DNA of 64,000 bases from Lachnospiraceae bacterium. Lineage in GTDB: Bacteria > Bacillota > Clostridia > Lachnospirales > Lachnospiraceae. The stretch lies in the NCBI GenBank assembly GCA_017622845.1, contig JAGAQJ010000006.1, positions 1 to 64,000 on the forward strand, written 5' to 3'. Below, one piece after another: positions 17,558-25,818 of this stretch. The notes beneath the pieces were generated by a model. That model saw only the letters and a list, made by a program, of their open reading frames with translations, had not been told where the DNA came from and did not search any database. A program made the translations under genes and the position numbers. Every line of letters begins with the position of its first letter. Positions within the stretch are counted from its first letter, which is position 1.

Positions 17558-18532
17558 ATGGGATATAAGGATTTGAAATTTGACAAGGACAGCGTATTTT
17601 TGGTGACAGGCGGAGCAGGCTTTATCGGCTCTAATCTCTGTGAGGCGCTTACCGATATGGGATATCAGGTAAGATGTCTGGACGATTTGTCTACAGGCAG
17701 GGAAGAAAACGTTAAGATGTTTCTGGACAGACCCAATTACACCTTTATCAAGGGCGATATCAAGGATTTGGATACCTGCATGAAGGCATGCGAGGGTGTT
17801 GATTATGTTCTGAATCAGGCAGCATGGGGTTCTGTGCCGCGAAGCATCGAGATGCCTTTATTCTACGAGCAGAATAACATCATGGGAACGCTTAATATGA
17901 TGGAGGCAGCAAGGCAGAACGGCGTCAGGAAGTTTGTGTACGCGTCAAGCTCCTCTGTGTACGGCGACCACCCTGTACTTCCCAAAAAAGAGGGACAGGA
18001 GGGAAATCTGCTGTCACCCTATGCACTCACAAAGCGCACAAACGAGGAGTATGGAAAGCTATACAAGCGTCTCTACAATCTGGATACCTACGGTTTGCGT
18101 TATTTTAATGTATTCGGACGCAGACAGGACCCGAACGGCGCCTATGCGGCAGTAATTCCGAAGTTTATCAAGCAGCTTCTTGACGGAGAAGTGCCTACCA
18201 TCAACGGAGACGGTAAGCAGTCAAGAGACTTTACTTATATCGACAACGTAATTGAGGCAAACCTCAAGGCATGTCTGGCGCCAAGTGAGGCAGCAGGACA
18301 GGCATTTAATGTTGCTTATGGCGGCAGAGAATATCTGATTGACATTTATTATGACTTGTGCAAAGCGCTTGGAAAGAATGTTGAGCCAAACTTCGGACCA
18401 GACCGCGCAGGCGACATAAAGCACTCTAACGCCGATATCTCAAAAGCAAAAGAGCTGTTAGGCTACGATCCTGAATATGATTTTGAGAAGGGAATCGCGC
18501 TGGCTATCGACTGGTATAAGGCGAATCTTTGA
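17558..18532 (+). CDS. UDP-HexNAc(A) 4-epimerase (WbpP/TviC family)
   Basis: 324 aa extended SDR. VTGGAGFIGSNL binds NAD, LDDLSTGREEN is typical of the WbpP/Gne branch, the active site is ASSSSVYGD with the YALTK Tyr-x3-Lys pair, and YFNVFGRRQDPNGAYAAVIP is the substrate loop of UDP-GlcNAc/UDP-GlcNAcA 4-epimerases. With the dehydrogenase it would interconvert GlcNAc- and GalNAc-configured (uronic) donors. The ATG at 17558 has GAGGATTAGC upstream; an earlier in-frame ATG adds 11 poorly supported residues. Confidence 0.88.
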   Translation: MGYKDLKFDKDSVFLVTGGAGFIGSNLCEALTDMGYQVRCLDDLSTGREENVKMFLDRPNYTFIKGDIKDLDTCMKACEGVDYVLNQAAWGSVPRSIEMPLFYEQNNIMGTLNMMEAARQNGVRKFVYASSSSVYGDHPVLPKKEGQEGNLLSPYALTKRTNEEYGKLYKRLYNLDTYGLRYFNVFGRRQDPNGAYAAVIPKFIKQLLDGEVPTINGDGKQSRDFTYIDNVIEANLKACLAPSEAAGQAFNVAYGGREYLIDIYYDLCKALGKNVEPNFGPDRAGDIKHSNADISKAKELLGYDPEYDFEKGIALAIDWYKANL

Positions 18533-18603
18533 TGCACACGGGCAGACAAAGGAAGCATAAAAATCTTTGAATAGAAATCTTAGATAAGATTAGGAAATCC
18601 AAT

Positions 18604-19365
18604 ATGAATATTTCGATAAGAATGGATGACATCACACCTGATATGGATTGGGCAAAGTTCCTTCGGTTTAAGGAGCTTTGTGATCTGTATCAGGTTAAGC
18701 CGCTTATAGGGGTGGTGCCTCAAAATATGGACGAAAACCTCCATATCAATGAGCCGGATACGGCTCCTGTCGGGGATTTCTGGCAGTATATCAAGACCCT
18801 TCAGGAGGAAGGATGGTGCGTGGCACAGCATGGTGTGACACATATTTATGCTACCAAAAAGATGGGCTGCTTTCCGCTGAACCGCCTCTCGGAATTTGCA
18901 GGCACAGGATATGAAAGACAGTATAAGTCTTTGCAGAAGGGAAAAAGCATACTGGCAGAGCATGACATTCATACAGATATGTTTATGGCGCCTGCCCACT
19001 CCTTTGACCGCAATACCATAAAAGCGTTGAAAAAATCAGGCTTTTGCAGGCTTACCGATGGTTTTGGGGACAGACCGTATACCAGATGGGGTATGACCTT
19101 TTATCCGATCTCGTATCGCCAGAGCAGTGCATTGAAAAAGACAAAGGGTTTCACAACCTTTGTTGTGCACACAAACACAATGAATGACAAGGACTTTGCG
19201 CGGTATGAACAGCTCTTTACGCAGTATCAGGACAGGCTGATTTCCTATGCAGAACTTTTGGAAATACAGCCTAAGAAGCGCAGTATATTTGGGAATATCA
19301 AGGAATACAGCATGGCGCTCACAAAATGGATGCTTGTAACGCTGAAAGGCAGGTTAAAACCATAA
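18604..19365 (+). CDS. Polysaccharide deacetylase-like protein (DUF2334-type)
   Basis: 253 aa of the carbohydrate-esterase-4-like fold. SIRMDDITPD holds the metal-binding/catalytic Asp pair, QHGVTH gives the His-x3-His metal ligands, and MAPAHSFDRNTIKALKKSG is the usual DUF2334 C-terminal motif. No signal peptide is visible, so it appears cytoplasmic and may act on a nucleotide- or lipid-linked sugar by removing an N-acetyl group. That role is inferred from fold and context. Confidence 0.72.
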   Translation: MNISIRMDDITPDMDWAKFLRFKELCDLYQVKPLIGVVPQNMDENLHINEPDTAPVGDFWQYIKTLQEEGWCVAQHGVTHIYATKKMGCFPLNRLSEFAGTGYERQYKSLQKGKSILAEHDIHTDMFMAPAHSFDRNTIKALKKSGFCRLTDGFGDRPYTRWGMTFYPISYRQSSALKKTKGFTTFVVHTNTMNDKDFARYEQLFTQYQDRLISYAELLEIQPKKRSIFGNIKEYSMALTKWMLVTLKGRLKP

Positions 19366-19451
19366 TTATCAGATGTACAGAAAAGCAGACTGTATATAAG
19401 GATTGGCGGCAGGCTTTTATGAAAAGCAGCAGTTATCTTTACACGTATGTG

Positions 19452-19594
19452 CTGTCTGCTGATATCTGGAAAAACTCCGTAGAATCATTTTCATTGGTAA
19501 GGAGAAGGAAGCGATGAGAGGCACCGTTGACTGACGACAATGCTGTCAAATGGAAAATTCGGCAAGGAGGTTTGCCTGGATATCAGTCAGACAG
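19452..19594. repeat. Long-hairpin element with conserved core (copy 3, degenerate)
   Basis: CTGTCTGCTGATATCTGG (19452-19469) is complementary to CCTGGATATCAGTCAGACAG (19575-19594) apart from small gaps, and the intervening flanks continue to pair loosely. The apex near 19510-19565 contains GACTGACGACAATGC and GGAAAATTCGGCAAGG, resembling the cores at 53675-53734 and 46912-46971. The open frame of the downstream glycosyltransferase runs into it, one reason to place that start at 19629. Confidence 0.5.
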
Positions 19595-19628
19595 TATACA
19601 AGTACACAAAACAAGGAATGGAATCGAA

Positions 19629-20783
19629 ATGCAGAAAAATCCGGTAAGAGTATTGAATGTGTTAGGTACGACAAACCTCGGAGGTGCAGAGAGCAGAGTG
19701 ATGGAGCTGTATCGCGCAATGGATAAGAGCAAGGTACAGTTTGACTTTCTCATACACACCGACAAGGAGGGGCAGTATAGTGAGGAAATACGAAGCTTAG
19801 GCGGCAGAATATACGGTGTTCCGCGTTTTCGCGGCGTTAATCTGCCTGAGTATAAGAAAGCATTGGAGCATTTTTTCCGTGAGCATGGCGATTATGCTGC
19901 CGTACACGGTCATATGACAAGCACAGCCTCTTTCTATCTGCCGATTGCAAAAAAGGCAGGAATACCGATGACCATTGCACATGCAAGAAGCGCCGGAGTG
20001 GACAAAGGATTTAAAGGATTTGTGACAAGAGTTGTTCGATACCCGTTAAAATACCGGGCGGACTACTGCTTTACCTGTTCTTATGAGGCAGGCAAGGCAG
20101 TGTACGGGAAAAATTGGATCAAAAAAGGAAAGGTGCGGACAATCCCGAATGCGATTGATGCACAGCGTTTTGCATACAACCGTGCAGTCCGCGCACAGGT
20201 AAGAGATGAGCTTGGACTTTCTGACCGGTTTATTATCGGTCATGTCGGCAGGTTCGGATTTATGAAAAATCATCAGTATCTTGTAGATATTTTTGCTGAG
20301 CTTTGCAAAGTGAGAGAGGATGCAGCGCTGGTGCTCATCGGGAAAGGCGAGCTTGAGCAGGAAATCAAAGAGAAGGTAAAGGCACTGAATCTTGCAGATA
20401 AAGTATATTTTCTCGGAAACCATTTTGATGTGGAGCGGTATTATCAGGCATTTGACTATTTTGTCTTTCCGTCGACCTTTGAGGGCTTCCCGGGAAGCGT
20501 GGCGGAGGCGCAGGCATCTGGTCTGCCCTGTCTGGTTTCTGATAAGGTGACAAGAGAGGCAGCATTGACTGATTTGGCAGCTTATCGAAGTATTGAGGAG
20601 CCTGCCAGCCTTTGGGCACAAGAAATCCAAAAAAATGCAGCGAAGGCGTTAGAGCGTAAGGACAGAAGCGGCGAAATTGCGGCGAAGGGCTTTGATGTCA
20701 GGCAGCAGGCGGCTTTGATGGAGGAGTTTTATACTGGCGGAGGCAATCCGCCCGGCTTTGTCACAAAGCAGATAAACAGATAG
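19629..20783 (+). CDS. GT4 glycosyltransferase (EpsF-like)
   Basis: 384 aa, GT-B fold. N-terminal motif VLNVLGTTNLGGAESRVMEL binds acceptor and donor phosphates. IGHVGRFGFMKNH opens the C-terminal domain, and EGFPGSVAEAQASG is the E-x7-E motif. The family adds hexoses or HexNAc to growing lipid-linked exopolysaccharide units in the cytoplasm. The ATG at 19629 is chosen because the 34 upstream codons lie in a repeat element; AAGGAATGGA is the nearest ribosome-like site, rather far upstream. The frame after the stop stays open for 35 codons through a tandem repeat. Confidence 0.8.
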   Translation: MQKNPVRVLNVLGTTNLGGAESRVMELYRAMDKSKVQFDFLIHTDKEGQYSEEIRSLGGRIYGVPRFRGVNLPEYKKALEHFFREHGDYAAVHGHMTSTASFYLPIAKKAGIPMTIAHARSAGVDKGFKGFVTRVVRYPLKYRADYCFTCSYEAGKAVYGKNWIKKGKVRTIPNAIDAQRFAYNRAVRAQVRDELGLSDRFIIGHVGRFGFMKNHQYLVDIFAELCKVREDAALVLIGKGELEQEIKEKVKALNLADKVYFLGNHFDVERYYQAFDYFVFPSTFEGFPGSVAEAQASGLPCLVSDKVTREAALTDLAAYRSIEEPASLWAQEIQKNAAKALERKDRSGEIAAKGFDVRQQAALMEEFYTGGGNPPGFVTKQINR

Positions 20784-20920
20784 CACAGGCTGATAAACAC
20801 AAAAAAGTCAGGCAGAACTGAGGAGAAACAGACAGCATATGCCGGCAAAGAGGAAAAGCTGGAAATAACTGCAGAGAAACAGACAACATAAGCAGGCAAA
20901 CACGAAAGAGTCAGGCGAAG
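20782..20920 (+). repeat. Degenerate 51-bp tandem repeat, about 2.7 units
   Basis: Units begin near 20782, 20834 and 20885 and share AGAAACAGACA, GCCGGCAAA/GCAGGCAAA and AAGAGTCAGGC-like blocks. The repeat length is a multiple of three. The frame of the preceding gene stays open after its TAG through two units (20784-20889), which suggests either former coding sequence cut off by a stop or chance. Confidence 0.5.
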
Positions 20921-20985
20921 CGGAATTGAGCCTGTAAACGGATTTCGACAGCAAGGAGCAGGTTTGAAGGAAGGGCAGGAAACAT

Positions 20986-21771
20986 ATGATTGACATCTCA
21001 TACAAAAAGAAGTTTTTAAAAGTGAATCAGATTTGGTATCCCGACAAGGTTACGATACCGGAATTGTTAAGACAGAAGCGAAAGGCTGATATCCTGTTTG
21101 TACATGGTGCGCCCATAGAGGAAACCAAGGGGAGCTTTCGGGGCTGGCAGGAATATCATACCTGCATGAATGACCTTACCACAGCCGAGGAGGATATGCT
21201 TGCTGCTGTCAATAAAGCGGTCAGATATCAGTTTCGGAGAAGTGAAAAAGACCATATTGAAGTGCGCTTTTATACAAAAGAAGACATAGGAAAGTCTCCG
21301 GAGCTGCTTGATACCTTTGCAGATATCTATGAGAGAATGTATCGGTCAAAAGGCTCCGATACCAAGCTGAATGTGACGGCTATTCACAAATACCTTGAGG
21401 CGGACGGCATCTTGTTCTCCGCAGTATGGCATGAGGGGGAAATGATCGTTTTCCATTCGTATATCTGTGATGATAAAGATGCAAGGCTGCTGCATTCTGC
21501 CTCCTGCTTTCGCGAGGAGAGCGCCGACCAGTCTATGATTGGAAGGGCCAATAAACGCCTTCACTGGGAAGACATTCTTTATTTTAAGAAAAAAGGACTT
21601 CTACGGTATGACTGGGGAGGAATCTCCGACTTTGACAATCCCAATGGAATTGATGAGTTTAAATTAAAGTTTGGCGGAGACAAGCTGACGTATTACAACA
21701 TCTTTGTCGGAAATACGGTACTTGGAAAGCTGGCAGTTACAGCGATGAAAAAGATGAAAAGAGTGAACTAA
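20986..21771 (+). CDS. FemAB/GNAT-fold acyltransferase-like protein
   Basis: 261 aa. The C-terminal half, with LLRYDWGGISDFDNPNGIDEFKLKFGG, is the signature of the FemAB/BioF2-like branch of GNAT folds, in which members transfer aminoacyl or acyl groups to an amine. The N-terminal half (VRYQFRRSEKD, DTFADIYERMYRSKG) matches the usual peptidoglycan-bridge-like domain. Its setting among glycosyltransferases suggests acylation of an amino sugar in the glycan. AAGGAAGGGCAGG precedes the ATG. The substrate cannot be read from the sequence. Confidence 0.68.
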   Translation: MIDISYKKKFLKVNQIWYPDKVTIPELLRQKRKADILFVHGAPIEETKGSFRGWQEYHTCMNDLTTAEEDMLAAVNKAVRYQFRRSEKDHIEVRFYTKEDIGKSPELLDTFADIYERMYRSKGSDTKLNVTAIHKYLEADGILFSAVWHEGEMIVFHSYICDDKDARLLHSASCFREESADQSMIGRANKRLHWEDILYFKKKGLLRYDWGGISDFDNPNGIDEFKLKFGGDKLTYYNIFVGNTVLGKLAVTAMKKMKRVN

Positions 21772-21772
21772 T

Positions 21773-22963
21773 TTGGCAGAGAATCAGGGCAGAAAGCGAG
21801 TGATGCTCATCGTTCCCATGCTTGACCAGGGAGGACTTGAGCGCGTGTGCGCCGCGACCGCACAGCTGTTAAAAACGGAATATGAAGTACATTTGGTTGT
21901 GTTCAACACGGCAGGCATGATTTATGATGTCTCAGGGGTAGACCTGACAGACCTCAATCTTGGCGCCGTGGAGGGCAAAATCGGCAAACTGATCAATGTA
22001 CAAAAAAGAGTAAGGCGTGTCAGGCAATTAAAAAAGAAATGGGACATACAGCTTAGTTATAGCTTTGGTCCCACAGCCAATCTTGTGAATGTTTTGTCAA
22101 AGTACCATGATTTTATATGGGCAGGCATCAGAGGCTATGGCGCCCTAAGCGACAAAAGGTCTATGAAGCTGGTGTGCAGGCTGGCTGACCGGGTGATAAG
22201 CTGTACGAAGGTTATGGAACAGGAGATTTGCATGCAGTTTGCACCAAGACAGTCGGCAGTGCTGTATAATCCCTGTGACCTTGCACAGATTCAGACACTT
22301 GCCGCACAAGAGACGAGTAAGGAGTTTGACAGCTTTTTTGAGCGTGAGGGCAAAATCGTTGTCTCCATGGGAAGGGCACATGAGGTGAAAGGCTTCTGGC
22401 ATCTGCTCAAGGCAGTTTCTCTTGTAAAAAAGGAACTTTCGTCATTAAAGCTTATGATTATCGGGGCAGGAGATTACAGTGAATACAAAACGCTTGCAGA
22501 GCAGCTTGGCATGGGTGAGGATGTGCTTTTTACAGGCGTACAGACAAATCCTTTCGCGCTATTGGCAAGGTCCGATGTATATGCTTTGACTTCCGAGAGC
22601 GAAGGATTTCCCAATGCGTTGATTGAAGCGATGGCAGCAGGACTTCCCTGCATCAGCGTCAATTGTCTGACGGGACCGGCAGAGATACTGCATAACGAAT
22701 ATCAACAGTGTGCTGACAGAAATAAGACCTATTATGCAGACTATGGAGTGCTGACAGGAATTTTTCATGGAAGCAAGGACATGAATCCTGCCAATATTAC
22801 GGAAGAGGAAAAAAGCTTCGCACAGGAGTTAAAAAAGCTTTTGACGGACGACAAACAGTATCAATGCTGCAAAGACGCTGCCAAGGGGCGTGCACAGCAG
22901 TTTAGCATGGAAAATTATCTGAAAGAGCTGAAAAAGCTCATTGAGACAGATACCGCACAGTAA
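21773..22963 (+). CDS. GT4 glycosyltransferase
   Basis: 396 aa GT-B enzyme. VPMLDQGGLERVCAATAQLL begins the N-terminal domain; VVSMGRAHEVKGFWHLLKA and EGFPNALIEAMAAGLPCISVN form the donor-binding C-terminal domain. This subtype is common in lipid-linked repeat assembly. The start is TTG at 21773, two bases past the stop of the FemAB-like gene, with only a weak AGAGTGAA upstream, so expression probably depends on coupling. Acceptor and sugar are unknown. Confidence 0.78.
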   Translation: MAENQGRKRVMLIVPMLDQGGLERVCAATAQLLKTEYEVHLVVFNTAGMIYDVSGVDLTDLNLGAVEGKIGKLINVQKRVRRVRQLKKKWDIQLSYSFGPTANLVNVLSKYHDFIWAGIRGYGALSDKRSMKLVCRLADRVISCTKVMEQEICMQFAPRQSAVLYNPCDLAQIQTLAAQETSKEFDSFFEREGKIVVSMGRAHEVKGFWHLLKAVSLVKKELSSLKLMIIGAGDYSEYKTLAEQLGMGEDVLFTGVQTNPFALLARSDVYALTSESEGFPNALIEAMAAGLPCISVNCLTGPAEILHNEYQQCADRNKTYYADYGVLTGIFHGSKDMNPANITEEEKSFAQELKKLLTDDKQYQCCKDAAKGRAQQFSMENYLKELKKLIETDTAQ

Positions 22964-23053
22964 AGGACAGGATGGCGCCTGCAAAGGAGCAGTCATTTAT
23001 GCCGGCATGGACAGAAGCCTGTCTGCAGTGGGGTCGGAAATGGAGGATTTAGA

Positions 23054-24427
23054 TTGAAGAAAACGCAGAAGCAGAAGCTCACAGGCATCATATTATTTTC
23101 GGTCAGCCTGTTATTTTATTTGTTATGGTATGTCTTGGACGGTATTATCCTTACGGAAGATGCCGCCTCCTATATCAATATGCAAAGTGACCGTGAACCG
23201 GGATATTGTCTGTATCTGATGCTGCTTCGACAGCTTTTTGGAACGGAAATCTATCTTCACATAGCCGTAATCGGACAGTGCATCATAGCAGCGATAGCTG
23301 CCTGTGCCATTACGCTGAAGCTCAGGGAGCTGTTTTCACTCAACTGGCTTGGAAGTGCAGGGATTCTGGCAGGTCAGTACGGGGTGACGCTGTTAAACCG
23401 ATTTGTAGCGCAGAGACGGTACAGTTATTTTAACAGCATCGAAACAGAAGGGCTGGCATATTCATTGTGGGTATTCTATTTCTTGTGTATTCTTGGAATC
23501 CTTTATAAAAGGGATAAAAAAAGTCTGATTGGCGCTGTCGTATGGTCTGTTGTGCTCATTTCTATCAGAAAACATATGCTGATTACACTGATTATCCTCT
23601 TTTTCGTGATTTTAGCGGCATATCGGAAGGAAAAGGGCTGGATTAGGACGTTTGGCATTGCCCTGCTTGCCTGCATCATAGGATTTGCAGGCACCAAGCT
23701 TGTAGACTGCAGCTATAACTGGCTGATGCGGGGCGAATTTGCTCCTCATACGGGCGATTCGAGCTTTATCCTTGGAACAGAGCTGTATCTTGCAGACAGC
23801 GATATGGAACGGTATATCCAGGATGATGAGCATCGGGAGCTTTTCAGGGAAATCATGAAAAGAGCCGATGAAAAGCAGTATAATATTGCATATGCCGGGA
23901 AGGGATGGCAGGCAATTGAGGACCACTACAGCAGCTCCTATGACAGAATTAAATTTGATATTGTGATGGTGGTAATCAGAGAGAATCAGGAAGCGCGCGG
24001 ACTTGCCGAAGCAGACAGGGAGGCAGATTATAACCTGATAGCCGGCACCATGATGAAAGAGCTTCTCATACCATGTATTCCCAGACTGATAAAGCTGTAT
24101 TTCTGCAATGTGCTCCATGGTTTTATCACAACCATACTAAAGGTACACCCGGTATTGAACTGGGCGGCATTGCTGCTCTATCTGCTGTATCTGGGAACGC
24201 TTAGTTATCTGATGCGGCAAAGACGTCAAAGCATGGAGGCTTCTGCTGTCAGCGCCGTTCCTCTTGCATGGCTCGTTTTATTTTCGATTGCAGTAAATGT
24301 TTGCTTTACGTCACTCACCATTTACTGCCAGATGCGGTATATGCTCTACAATACAAGCCTGTTTTATCAGGCGTGGTGGATAATGATAGTCCAACCCGGA
24401 GGTTTGCGCTTACGGCAAAACTCGTAA
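23054..24427 (+). CDS. Polytopic membrane protein, GT-C-like (paralogue of the gene at 15968)
   Basis: 457 aa with about ten membrane segments. After the first helix comes TEDAASYINMQSDREPGYCLY, matching the protein at 15968, and a hydrophilic loop occupies about 225-335. GGAGG lies ahead of a TTG start. The last dozen residues (VQPGGLRLRQNS) and the stop are contributed by the start of a dispersed repeat (24398-24510), so the original C-terminus may have been altered. Function is unknown; a polyprenyl-phosphate-sugar transferase is the best structural guess. Confidence 0.58.
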   Translation: MKKTQKQKLTGIILFSVSLLFYLLWYVLDGIILTEDAASYINMQSDREPGYCLYLMLLRQLFGTEIYLHIAVIGQCIIAAIAACAITLKLRELFSLNWLGSAGILAGQYGVTLLNRFVAQRRYSYFNSIETEGLAYSLWVFYFLCILGILYKRDKKSLIGAVVWSVVLISIRKHMLITLIILFFVILAAYRKEKGWIRTFGIALLACIIGFAGTKLVDCSYNWLMRGEFAPHTGDSSFILGTELYLADSDMERYIQDDEHRELFREIMKRADEKQYNIAYAGKGWQAIEDHYSSSYDRIKFDIVMVVIRENQEARGLAEADREADYNLIAGTMMKELLIPCIPRLIKLYFCNVLHGFITTILKVHPVLNWAALLLYLLYLGTLSYLMRQRRQSMEASAVSAVPLAWLVLFSIAVNVCFTSLTIYCQMRYMLYNTSLFYQAWWIMIVQPGGLRLRQNS

Positions 24428-24510
24428 AAAAGCGTAGCGGCTGAAAGACGAAAGCCACGGTACATGGCTTTGACACCACGGAGTGTCTTTCATGGCTTGA
24501 GCCTGTTAAC
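24398..24510. repeat. Dispersed hairpin repeat (copy D, divergent)
   Basis: It starts GGAGGTTTGCGCTTACGGC, like copy A, continues GCGTAGCGGCTGAA, and has nested stems GAAAGAC/GTCTTTC and AAAGCCA/TGGCTTT around a CCACGGAGTG loop. Its first 30 bases are coding sequence of the membrane protein. Confidence 0.5.
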
Positions 24511-24565
24511 AGGAATTTGTAAGAATTTTTGAGACGGCACATTAGGGAGGTGACTCTGATTTCAT

Positions 24566-25684
24566 ATGAAAAAAATCGTATTTCACTTAAATTGTCTGGA
24601 ACGAGGCGGAGCGGAGCGTGTGGTAACAACTCTCTCCGGACAGTTTGCGGCACATGGCTATGAGGTTTATATTGCGACAGAGTGGCAGGGAGAAGATGAA
24701 TATGAGACAGACCCGCGCGTGAAGCGTGTGCATGTCGGATTTACCCAAAAGCAGGAGCGGCACAACCGTATTCGAAAATATGCGGACCGGATTGTGAACC
24801 TTAGAAGATTTTTAAAAGAGACAAAGCCGGATATTGTGATTGCATTTGCAAGAAAGGCAAATTACAGAGCGCTTACGGCAGCAATCGGAATGAAGCTTCC
24901 GGTGCTGATTTCCGTGCGCATCAATCCGATTGGCTACTATGATTTTTTGTCGGACAAGATACAGATTCCGCTGCTTTTCAGGAGGGCGGCAGGCTGTGTG
25001 TTTCAGACACCGGACCAAAGAGACTTTTTTCCGCCCTATGTGCGTAAAAATTCAAGAATTATCCTCAATCCTATTAATGATAAATTTATAGGAAATCCGA
25101 TACCGGAAAAGAGGGAAAAGGTCGTCGTTCATTCAGGGCGCCTGGTGGATTTTAAGAACCAATTGCTGTTGATTCGTGCGTTTGAGAAGGTGCATCAAAA
25201 GCACCCCGACTATATCCTGAAAATATATGGACCCGATTCGTTTGACGGCACAAAGGAGAAGCTTGAGGCGCTCATAGCAGAGCTTCATGCCGATACGTAT
25301 GTTAAGCTGATGGGAGGAAGCGCCGCGCTGGAGAAGGATATGCGCAATGCGGCAGTGGCAGCCTATTCATCTGATTATGAGGGAATGCCCAATGCGCTTC
25401 TGGAGGCGATGGCGCTGGGGCTTCCTGTTGTTGCGACGGATTGTCCGCCGGGAGGTCCCCGTATGGTGATTGCGCATGAGAAAAACGGACTGCTTGTTCC
25501 GGTTCGGGATGAGGACGCTTTAGCAGCAGCAATCAACAGGTTGATTGAGGACAGGGATTTTGCCGAAGCGCTTGGAAAAAATGCGTCTCAAATAGGACAA
25601 AAGGCTTCTTCGGAGGTTATTTTTGAAGAATGGAGAAGCTATGTTGAGGAGATATGGAACAGCAGTTCAGGCATGCAGAAATGA
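24566..25684 (+). CDS. GT4 glycosyltransferase (WbnK/PglH-like branch)
   Basis: 372 aa. FHLNCLERGGAERVVTTLS opens the N-terminal domain, VVVHSGRLVDFKNQLLLIRAF the second, and EGMPNALLEAMALGLPVVATDCPPGGP carries the E-x7-E motif. It is a close paralogue of the enzyme at 27708 (same motifs and same GLPVVATDCP-x-GGP string), so the pair may add related sugars. GGGAGGTGA lies upstream but about 14 bases from the ATG, which is long. Confidence 0.82.
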   Translation: MKKIVFHLNCLERGGAERVVTTLSGQFAAHGYEVYIATEWQGEDEYETDPRVKRVHVGFTQKQERHNRIRKYADRIVNLRRFLKETKPDIVIAFARKANYRALTAAIGMKLPVLISVRINPIGYYDFLSDKIQIPLLFRRAAGCVFQTPDQRDFFPPYVRKNSRIILNPINDKFIGNPIPEKREKVVVHSGRLVDFKNQLLLIRAFEKVHQKHPDYILKIYGPDSFDGTKEKLEALIAELHADTYVKLMGGSAALEKDMRNAAVAAYSSDYEGMPNALLEAMALGLPVVATDCPPGGPRMVIAHEKNGLLVPVRDEDALAAAINRLIEDRDFAEALGKNASQIGQKASSEVIFEEWRSYVEEIWNSSSGMQK

Positions 25685-25818
25685 CTGTACAATCCAACAA
25701 CTTATGAATGGACATGGCTGAATAGCTGTGATATTGAGGAAACATAATATAGAAATGGTTACATCAGCTGATTGCAGAGGGTACACAGGAGTGTGCCCGA
25801 ATACAGGAGGAACAGGAT

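Noticed and set aside
19527-19628. N-terminal extension of the GT4 enzyme
   Set aside because: The 34 codons lie in a hairpin repeat and show no family similarity; the family motif begins after the ATG at 19629.
20782-20920. CRISPR-like array
   Set aside because: The units are degenerate throughout and abut each other; there are no conserved repeats separated by unique spacers and no cas genes.
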